Source of the DNA: Prostheceraeus crozeri
Taxonomy: Eukaryota; Platyhelminthes; Polycladida; Euryleptidae
Assembly: GCA_907163375.1 (NCBI GenBank)
Contig: CAJQUW010010279.1
Location: 186,001-250,000 of the forward strand
Direction of reading: 5' to 3'
DNA: 64,000 nt
The position numbers and the translations under genes were made by a program. Each line of letters starts with the position of its first letter. Position 1 is the stretch's first letter. Below, piece after piece: positions 55,661-64,000 of the stretch. Below the pieces are notes generated by a model. The model did not search any database and was not told where the DNA came from. It saw only the letters and a list, made by a program, of their open reading frames with translations.

Positions 55661-58633
55661 AACAACAGCTTTGGAAGCTATTCTCTGGTGAATTCCAAAA
55701 TCTATGGTATTTCAGCGCAATGACACCTGTAGAGATGAAATTCTTGCTCGATTGACAAAGCTAAGGCGGACTGAACAGTTATCAGCCAAGGGAAGCACAG
55801 TAAGTATATCACTCCAAAATGGAATAGCCAACACACCAAATCCAAGACTGATGCCAGATACGTATTGTCAAGAGCACGAGGAAAACGATGATATAATTTT
55901 TATGCGAATCCGACTGATAGTAGCAACCGTATTCCAGAAAAACAGTACGTCGTTGCGAGAGACAGCATGAACACGACCGTCAGTGACAACCACATCTGAT
56001 GTTTTTGTTGTCTTTCTATTTATCTCTCTGATCGAAGCAACATACAACTGTGCTCTCAAAATAGTAAATTGATGAATGCTCTCCCGCAAGTGTCAGCAGT
56101 TCAGTTATCTGTTGAAGTGAGTTAATTTGAAGTCAGATCAAAAATACTCTCAAAAAGATTTTACATTTAGATACATGTGGGTATATATAGTGTTAGGCCC
56201 TATATAATCTCACGTTGCAGTTAACAGGAACCCACAGATCTAAGAAATTTTTCAGAATCAAATGAGGAAAATGTCGCAACAGTATATCGAAGTTTGAAAT
56301 ATTCCAAATGATCAACTTGTTTAGAAACCTGTTCGCAAGACGGGCGGAGTTACTGAAAATTCTGTCGAACTTCACCAAGTGCACGTTTGCCATTAGGCTG
56401 ACATCTAACAAATTACGCAGACTCAAGCTCAGGAAACGCAGATTCAGCTATCTTTGAGGAAAAATTCAGTCCCACCGCATCAGTGACGTCATAATAGATG
56501 TAAACAGCAGTGAAAAATATCATTACCATAAAGATCTACCATCGAACACCAGTTAGGCATTGTCGATTGGTGAATAACGAATCGCCTAGTTTGGCGGTGG
56601 TTGAATCAAAATCAGGTGTGTGAGGAACGGGTGTCGCATAGGTGAGTGGGAAAACTTTGGAGGCGTGGGATCTACTTCACTTAGACTGCTCTTAGAACGC
56701 CATTTAGAAAGGTGCATGAAAATGATCATTTACATGGAATCCGGCCATCAACATTAATCTGCAGGCCTCCTAAATTTTGTGCGGTGTCAATTGTATGCCA
56801 GATTTTCTAATTATGTTGGAACACTGATTTAATAGTTGAACCAATCCAGCTAGGGTCACTATTCGGGGTCATCATGACACAATGCTAAAACAGCTGATGG
56901 GAAGTTCTTACAACAGGTGTCGAAATTCTTTTAAATACATGTACAACATAACACGCCACGCTTGTACTTTATTTTGTGAGCGATTAAGATTTACATGTTG
57001 TGCTGCAATAAAACTCAGACGTTTCGCTTTGTACATAACTAAAGTAGCTAGTTTAGGCATTGAAATTTTGTCAATATCGCCATTGTGATGGTGACACAAG
57101 AATTGTTTCAATCTTGAATGCAAAAATTAAAGAAAGCATGATGACCACACAAATGCGATGGTATGATGCTGCACATTTGGGAGCATCAAGGTGCGAAATA
57201 TGGGACACTGGATAGATATGACCGGATATGATACTCACTGACACAAACAACATGCATCTAGTTGCTGTGTGCATCACATGGAATGCAATATACATAGAAA
57301 TGGCTATATATATTCATTAACATCATTGCTCTGATCAGAGTGAAAGACTGAAGTCGCTTTTGAAATTTTATTGAAGGCGTCAGAATACTCAATTCTCTTC
57401 TGGTCAAAAAGTTGAAGATATTGGCAATTGATGACGTCAAGCTGACGCTTCGCGGCTTGAGATGATGTGCTAATCCATGGAATGGGATGTTAATCGATGT
57501 CAGTCGTCGTAACAGCATGCCATGTAGAATCACTGTAAAGCATACAGCTACAGTTGCAGTTCCTTGCCGCCTTGCGAAATCTCTGCAGGTTGTTCATGCA
57601 TGTGTTCATGCCAAATGCATATTAGACAGGAAGGATCCACATATCCGTTTGCTGAAGTTCAATAGACAGTTGTCCTCAACAAAGGAAACTGACTTCCGTG
57701 GATTGGAAGATATGATATCATACAGATTGCTTGAAATTGATCATAAGTATCTCATGTTTCCAAACTCCACATGATTATTACAAAGTGAAAATGCTTACAC
57801 CACATACTCCACTCTTGTTGCTCTGCAAAATTTTTAACTGTCATTTCCTTTTCTGAGTTTGAGCTAGGTCCATCATTGCATGGATGAGTCATGCATCCAT
57901 TCGATCAATGATTATTTCTGACAATGATTATCCAAGGCAATAATCAATAATCCTCAATCGACGATTTCTTTAAGTATTTCAATTACATATAAATTTCCAA
58001 GCAGGTTGATTTGAAATTCAGCAGCTGTTCTGTACTTTTCTATCTTCAACTTTAGGAATTATTCTTATTAGTTACCATCTCTCACATAGTGAATAATGGC
58101 TTCTGAAAAGTGAGTGCGACAGCTTTGACTTCAGAATATTTGAACAAATTTTAATGTCCAGTTTTTCTGTTGTTGACATATGCCTGATGATAGCATAAAT
58201 GTATCTCCATTTTTTTGTCACACGAGGAAGCATCGAACTGTACATGCAGGTCAGGTTTCTCACTCTCCCTCTATCGAAGCTGTCTACACGAATATGCATA
58301 CATTTCATATCTATGTATATATTTGCTCTGCATGTGTTTCATATACGAATCAATAACACTTAAACGATTTAGATTTCACTTAAACGATAGGAGTTAACTA
58401 CTGACCAATTTTCAAGTTGTAAGACCACTGTTTCACTTTGATTATTTCGTGGCTGTTTAGTAACTTGATTATCGTTTAAACGTCAAAACGATGAAAGCAA
58501 GCAAAATACCTTGACCAGTCAGATGTGTCTTGCTACGCACTCAATTTACGTGAAAAAATCTAGTTATACTGAAAATCCGTATTCTTTCAAGCTTGGAATA
58601 GTTAAAATAGTGAAAATTTATCTTTTGCTAAAC
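55661..58633. other. No gene recognised
   Basis: AT-rich intergenic DNA. The minus-strand open frame at 56193-56426 and the plus-strand one at 57487-57774 were read without finding a motif. Any bark 5' UTR exon or promoter could lie here unseen. Confidence 0.4.
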
Positions 58634-59237
58634 ACTATCTGTCAACAATAACCGCATTTTGATGCAGACCTATGCATTCCTGGTATATTTTCAGAAACTT
58701 GCTAAAAACACCTCAAAATTTTCTCTTAAATTTCTTGCTACTGTTTGATCGTTTAAGCAACCGACTTGGTGCGCCTCTCTACCTGTTTATGATCAAGAAT
58801 AACCAAACTGAAAGGTTTAGAAATTTCATTAGCCAATTTCTAGCGTCAATTTCGCCCATCGAAACGGACTGACAGCAACTTGAGATACATGTTCTCTTTA
58901 TGTAGAATATTTCAGGAAATTGTATAGCAGCCCTGTCACGCCGTTTTCGTTCTTATTTTTTAAGTAACCAATCATCTTTTTATTTGCTTAGTTCATCAAT
59001 TAAATAATCATCATTATTCACTTACTCCACCGTCCGTTTATTATTATGGCATCATTATTACATCATTCATTACATATATTTTATTGCTATATATAATTGT
59101 TTCATCTAATTTTTTGTTCATCAATACATAACCACTGGCTGTCAACAATAACCGCATTTTGATATAAGCTCATGCATTCCTGGCATATTCTCAGAAACTT
59201 GCTATAAAATCTCGATTTGATAATTTCTTGCTACTGT
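58634..59237. repeat. Direct repeat pair, about 110 bp, 500 bp apart
   Basis: 58634-58745 and 59136-59237 share 'ctgtcaacaataaccgcatt', 'catgcattcctgg' and 'cagaaacttgct'. Diverged copies in the same orientation. Confidence 0.85.
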
Positions 59238-59439
59238 GTGAATTTAATTAAGCAAACTTGTGTAAGATTGTAAGAAGAACGTTCTACTCTGAATTTTTGC
59301 ACTCGTCGTGTATAAGATGCTGTTTCTTGCTTTTTGTCATTAGTTCGATATGTATAGGCCTGCCTCGGATTTTGTATTGCTGTCAATTGCTGTGTTAAGA
59401 ATAATCATTCTCAAAATCATTTGAAAAAGTTTATGCTTG

Positions 59440-59985
59440 TCAAGTGCAAGCACTGCGTCAACGCAGACTTCACATCCGTCTCCGATTGTGTACCTCACCT
59501 CATATCACGGCGCTGAAAAAGTCTTACCAGCGTAATATACCTGGTGCCTCCAATTCGCCTTTGTATGATTATGTCTGGCTTAGGTCTATTAAAACGGATG
59601 CAGAGTGTGCGATATGAGTCGCACGTTTTTTGCTACCTACTACCACGAATACTTTCAATAATTAGGTCGTCATTCATGTGTAATAGCCCCCTTACCATGT
59701 TAAATGTAGCTACCAATTAAATGTGCTGGTTAATGTTTTGTTTTTTCCAAAACCTGCATCGTCAGATTTATTTATAAATTTACCATTATCTCCTATCAGT
59801 CACAGGAAGAAATCACCTTAAGAAAGGGCATTAAGAAATCACGGGTGTGAGCCGCGGATTTCCTTCGGTGCAGCATGTGATTGGCTGAGCAGCGTCGCGC
59901 CATGAATCGAAGCGTCGACTTAAATTGTCGTTCACAGTGTGTCCTCATTCATTGGCTCACAATATCAGCTTAAAATCGAAGGAGA
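59440..59985 (+). promoter_or_regulatory. Candidate promoter region for Pgd (weak)
   Basis: This stretch is richer in GC than its surroundings. It carries two inverted CCAAT boxes (GATTGG at 59880-59885 and CATTGG at 59951-59956) with a GC-rich patch between them. It is in the right place for a Pgd promoter about 1 kb upstream of the first visible exon. No exon 1 with a matching split codon was confirmed. It could equally be part of the adjacent Tigger remnant. Confidence 0.2.
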
Positions 59986-60262
59986 GCCAACTTTTCATTG
60001 GAGGAGAAGTAGGAGATCCTTGATGCTGCAAAGAAAGAGTCGAATCAGTCAAAGTTGGTTAGGGAGATGAGCAAGAAATGGGGCATCGAAATTAAGAGAA
60101 CCCTGTGAAAGACACTTAGCAAGGATGCAAATGAGGTGGCTAACAAAGCTGAAGCTTTATCGAAGTGCATGAAGTTGACGTAGGCCAACGAACCGAAGCT
60201 GGACGAGGGGTTACTCATGTGGTTGAAGCAAGCAAGAGGGCAAAATATTCCTTTCAGCAAAT
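59985..60262 (+). pseudogene. Tigger/jerky-type (CENP-B-like) transposase N-terminal remnant
   Basis: Plus-strand translation gives AKKESNQSKLVREMSKKWGI, the first CENP-B-type helix-turn-helix, then ANEVANKAEALSKCMKL and a second HTH with LDEGLLMWLKQARGQNIPFS. In-frame stops and changed residues show decay. A Tigger-type end lies at 60475-60501. Confidence 0.7.
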
Positions 60263-60474
60263 TTTTTTTGACAGTTTCCGTCTGAACTGATGTTCATTTT
60301 ATGACTTAAAATATCAAAGCCATTATAAAGATCTATAATATAGCTGATATTGCAAGCATTTTGCAACTTAAAAAAGGAAGTAGATCTAAAAATCAAGAAT
60401 ATAACTAGTTTTGGGAACTCTGGTTGCTTTACCATTCTCGCTACCATGTGAGTCACTTTCGATTGGTCCCGACG

Positions 60475-60501
60475 GGTGGCATAGTAGCGAGAGTCGACTG
60501 C
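60475..60501. repeat. Possible Tigger terminal inverted repeat (right end)
   Basis: Inverted, it reads CAGTCGACTCTCGCTACTAT, resembling pogo/Tigger ends of the type CAGT.GACTCTCG. The matching left end was not found. Confidence 0.45.
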
Positions 60502-60982
60502 ATTTAATGTACGGCAAGGGATGATGTGAATTTCTTGTTCGGATAGATATCCTATATTCTTTACTTTTCTACTTGTCATAAGGAAATTCTTGCGTAGGAA
60601 GGGTATCTAGCATGCTACCAGGTATTTTCGCAAAAACAACATGGTCGAGAAACAAAAACAAGTTCGGGAACATCGTTATATATTCATGATTAAATCAGTC
60701 TCTCGATTCCTGCTTTCTTTGTTAACGATAATTTATTAAATGAATCGTCAATAGTTGAAGACAAATGTGATGAAAACTTTCAAGAAAGAAAGAGATGCTC
60801 TGTATTTGCACTCAGAATTTGTCTTGGCAATTATATCTATAAGTATTTATCGACCATCGAACATTCATAAACGAGCCGACTAATTATCTGATTCAGCAGA
60901 AGTACATTATAATATAAAATGTAAAAGTAATCTACGGATAGGTATCGGATTTGGCAAATGATGCTTTCTTTCTCTGTTTCAG

Positions 60983-61058
60983 GGCTGATATTGCTCTCAT
61001 TGGTTTAGCTGTCATGGGACAGAATCTGATATTGAATATGAATGACCATGGATTTAAG
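60983..61058 (+). CDS. Pgd: Pgd exon with NADP-binding glycine motif
   Basis: The acceptor TTTCAG precedes one base that completes a split codon, then [15 protein letters not shown] to HGFK. The donor is AAG|GTAAAA. The motif GxAxMGxN is diagnostic for 6PGD. Confidence 0.94.
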
Positions 61059-61825
61059 GTAAAATAGCGTTTGGTTGAGATGAAGAATGAATGTTGTGAT
61101 TGATGTTATTTACGTACGAGGAAAAAAAATCTGCATTTATATTGCACTCCGTATTTTGTATTATTGATATTTTACTTATTTAATTCCTTTATCATCCCCT
61201 CTTTTCCTTCTTCCATTTTCTGATTCTTTGCTTTTAATCTTTTGCTGTGGGACACCTTTGGTGTATAATCTCGTCCTCTTGTCCTCTTCCCCCCGAGTTT
61301 TGATTAAAAATGATAGTGATGTTGAAATGAAAGACATAAATGAGTTAAAAAAATTTTTTTGCATCAGATCACCGCTGTGACCTCAGGTTAAAGGATGACT
61401 TCATCGTCATCATCGATTTAATGGTAACTTTATATTTTAATGGAGCATTTTGTGTGAATCATAAATATCATTTTTCTCCGTAGGAATGCATAGATTTGAC
61501 ATTAATGTGATGATACTGGCTATGCTACTTTGTTAGAAATACTGGTAGCACAGCTTTTTTATTTTGACATTTTTTGAAAGTGCTCAAAACGAAATGAATT
61601 TCGAATACCACGTGCTTTATTTAAATTCTTGCTTTCCATTTAAAGGTCTGCGCATTTAATCGCACAGTTTCAAAGGTTGATGATTTCCTCGCTAATGAAG
61701 CCAAAGGAACAAACGTTATTGGCGCCAAATCGCTTGAAGAAATGGTGAATACTCTAAAGAAACCGCGTAAAATCGTTCTCTTAGTGAAGGCAGGACCTGC
61801 TGTTGACAGCTTCATTCAGAAATTG
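60983..61825 (+). CDS. Pgd: 6-phosphogluconate dehydrogenase (decarboxylating), two N-terminal exons; both ends incomplete
   Basis: 6PGD converts 6-phosphogluconate and NADP+ to ribulose-5-phosphate, CO2 and NADPH in the cytosolic oxidative pentose phosphate pathway. Two exons (60983-61058 and 61646-61825) give about 85 residues of the N-terminal Rossmann domain. The dinucleotide-binding motif is [20 protein letters not shown]. The [14 protein letters not shown] stretch carries the Arg-Thr that recognises NADP 2'-phosphate, followed by IVLLVKAG. The family is about 480 residues long, so about 18% is visible. Exon 1 must supply the start and two bases of the first split codon; I could not identify it. 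Sequence after 61825 shows no further 6PGD exon, so the next intron is longer than 2 kb. Plus-strand orientation is divergent from bark. Confidence 0.93.
61646..61825 (+). CDS. Pgd: Pgd exon with NADP 2'-phosphate site and LLVKAG motif
   Basis: Sixty codons in phase 0, from [15 protein letters not shown] to DSFIQKL. The acceptor is TAAAG and the donor is TTG|GTGAGT. The match to the 6PGD N-terminal domain is unbroken with no stop or frameshift. Confidence 0.94.
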
Positions 61826-62179
61826 GTGAGTTCTTGTGTATTTCTTTTTTATCCGTGATAAGCTGAAAAGCAAAATGGCGTTGCACGGCAAATCGCATTC
61901 TCTCTCATATTCTACTTCGGCTTGTTTTATTTTGAGATTTGAGAAGCGGGCTTTTTAGAGGAAATTACTGCCACAAGGCGCAATTTACAGGAGAAAGCTT
62001 GCCAGATTTTTTAAGACTTACCATTATGGATGAAAAAATAAGTGGAGATGTGTAGCCTCGCAGGAATTATCAAAATTCAATTGAATTTCAACCTAGTGGT
62101 CACTAAACAAATTGCGATTGATTGATTGCTCAGAAATTCCAATTTTGATTAAGATCTGGCACTTACGTCGACTTTTTTC

Positions 62180-62378
62180 GGGTATTATGGGTGAAAAGAC
62201 GGATACAACAGGTTTTGCCTTTTCCTATGTAGCAGCGTTGAAAGTCTTTCCATTGTTGAGCGCAGGTGTTGAGAGATTATTCTCGATTCATCAAAGCATC
62301 TTGAAAGAGGAAAATACTGAGAAAATCGTCTTAACTTTTCACTTTTACAACCGCCATAATGAAGACTCTGTTGAGTGA
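62180..62378 (+). pseudogene. Possible hAT-type transposase C-terminal fragment
   Basis: The frame encodes ALKVFPLLSAGVERLFSIHQ followed by SILKEENTEKIVL. This resembles the dimerisation region of hAT transposases (S...VERLFS), which ends such proteins. It is only 66 codons from the first matching residue and lies in the Pgd intron. Moderate similarity only. Confidence 0.4.
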
Positions 62379-63042
62379 TTTCTCACCACATGCAGTATTT
62401 CTGCTTCGTCTATATACATGTACATGTATGGGCTATCGCCTATGAAATGATAAGAAATTCACCATGTACATGTATACATGTGATCGATTCATTAACTCAT
62501 ATTGAATCCTTCAGTATATTTTAGATGCCCTATCAGTAGTTATTGAAATATATTATTCGCTTGTTAGTGAAACAAACACAATTGCTTTTGTATGATTTGC
62601 ACAGTTATTTTTGCTTGATATCCACAGTTGCCATACTTTACAATCAGCTGTTCCGAATGTCAATTAAATTGACAACTTATTTTACGCATTCTTTTGTTTA
62701 CGTTGTCAACGAAGAAAAGACACGAAAATTAAGACATGTAATAGATGAATTTAAATATTTTAAAGGATTTTTGATTCACTTAAATTAACGACCTAAAAAT
62801 AATTCACCCGAAAACCCTAAACCGATGCAAAGTTCCACAATGGTTTTAAAATGCTGTTCGAAGCTTAGATATCCTTCGAAGTAATTAAAAAATGGTAAGC
62901 TTTGCGAGGTTTATGAATACTACTTTTTTTGCTATTTATACAGATCTTGCATATTTTTGCAAGATGGACATGACATTTAATTATATGGACCGCTTGAAAT
63001 TGTTTCTCTTTTATGTATGAATATAATGCCAAATAAGGGCGC

Positions 63043-63190
63043 TCCTGAGTTCAAGCCCCGAGGGTGTCATTAGAAGTGGCTGGAAGAACATGCGGTCTAA
63101 AAAGAACCACAGCACTCCAGAGAAGTCTGATCATGTCAACGCTGTCCAAGCCGCTAGTCAGAGAGTGTTGGCGTTAAAGCTTCATACTAA
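63043..63190 (+). repeat. tRNA-derived SINE, copy 6 (5' truncated)
   Basis: Starts at the B-box region (GAGTTCAAGCCCCGAG), followed by GGTGTCATTAGAAGTGGC and the tail CTGTCCAAGCCGC...GGCGTTAAAGCTTCAT. The A-box head is missing. Confidence 0.72.
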
Positions 63191-63299
63191 AATGTTCAAG
63201 ATTTAGCGAGAAATTTTACTAGACATATTTCGATGAATTTATATAAATAATTGACCGCTAGTAAGCAATTTTTAAAGGCATTTTTATCTAGATCTTTCA

Positions 63300-63665
63300 A
63301 TAACGCTGGTCAATTCGGCTCTGAAAATGCGAATTTGAAGTTGATTTTTTTGATTCCGCCGTTTGTTCTCTAATTGCAGGGTGTAGTCGGTTATTATATT
63401 CAAAATAATATGAGCTGCTACATGCATATTTGCTGCATATGATCTTGTGCGACTATTGATTCTGGTCAATTCGACCCTGATAAATGCGAATCTGAAGCTA
63501 GTTTTTTAGTCATTGTTCTACTTATTGCAAGGTGCGTGAAGTGCTCAAATTGTCTAAGTATCTTGATGAAAATAACACAAAGATTATATATTTGATGAAC
63601 TTTGCAGAAATTGAATCTGGTCAATTCAACTCTGAAAAACTCGAATTTGAAGTAATTTTTTGAAT
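63300..63665. repeat. 155-bp imperfect tandem repeat, three copies
   Basis: 'ctggtcaattc' starts copies at 63306, 63462 and 63617 (spacing 156 and 155), each followed by 'ctga.aa..cgaat.tgaag'. It lies in the Pgd intron. Confidence 0.8.
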
Positions 63666-64000
63666 GGTGTTATTGTAAGCTTAATGCAATGTGTTTTAAA
63701 AACCTTCAATTTCTACAATTTATCGTGATCGTGTCCAAGATTAAATTAGGCTCTGTATCTGTTGATAAACGTGATCAAAAATTTAGACTCTTATTGATAT
63801 GAAATGTAAAATATACAAAAATGAAGAATAGACGCAGTCTTGAGTATCGTTGATATATTCAAATAAAAAGTGAACTGAGGAAGTTTCTTAATTTGAAATC
63901 ACTTTCATCATTTCGATGAAGAGATAAGATCACAATAATCGATGTTTCCCTCTGACCACTGTATCGCTGCTCCATGTGTTTTTTATTTAGTGAAAGCTTT

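Noticed and set aside
60640-60665. Pgd exon 1 at the ATG near 60651
   Set aside because: No donor with the required two-base phase follows in a short frame, and the residues do not resemble a 6PGD N-terminus.

Overview
This is a window of AT-rich, intron-rich nuclear DNA from an animal, almost certainly an invertebrate bilaterian. Support comes from canonical GT..AG introns, a multi-exon gene for a Bark beetle/Anakonda-type protein (SRCR plus parallel beta-helix), a 6-phosphogluconate dehydrogenase gene and a dense mixture of animal-type transposable elements. The species or phylum cannot be fixed from the sequence. No bacterial, organellar or viral genes were seen.

Layout. From 40980 down to 1122 on the minus strand lies one large gene, here called bark-like. 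I resolve 19 coding exons, all with GT donors, AG acceptors and matching phases. Together they give 1772 codons from a signal peptide, through two SRCR/beta-helix blocks, to the start of a probable third block. The gene runs off the left edge. A splice acceptor 8 bases before the start codon shows that a 5' UTR exon lies upstream. At the right end (60983-61825, plus strand) are two exons of 6-phosphogluconate dehydrogenase (Pgd). Its first exon was not identified and the rest runs off the right edge. The two genes are transcribed divergently. About 20 kb of transposon-rich DNA separates their coding parts. They have no evident functional link: one is an extracellular junction protein, the other a cytosolic pentose-phosphate enzyme.

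The introns and the spacer are packed with repeats. These include a truncated Penelope-like element (RT plus GIY-YIG) inside inverted terminal repeats, and three more Penelope-terminus-like hairpins, several carrying hammerhead-ribozyme-like cores. There is a 2.85-kb array of 39-bp repeats. There is also a PIF/Harbinger element with intact TIRs and CAG target-site duplication, MITEs of piggyBac, Tc1/mariner and pogo type, and several LINE remnants. Six copies of one tRNA-derived SINE, a 1.35-kb foldback repeat and a broken 3.6-kb LINE (52.0-55.7 kb) complete the main items. A 5718-bp Ty1/copia element (42025-47742) has nearly identical LTRs and a perfect CTTGT target-site duplication.

Two places look like assembly artefacts rather than biology. 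One is a G-rich block of about 860 bp plus a poly-G run inside the young copia element. The other is a 600-bp indel-ridden zone in the 39-bp array. No clearly new biological system was found. The most interesting signals are the Penelope hairpins with ribozyme-like cores, the dimeric higher-order structure in the 39-bp array, the large foldback, and the conflict between the young LTRs and broken polyprotein of the copia element.
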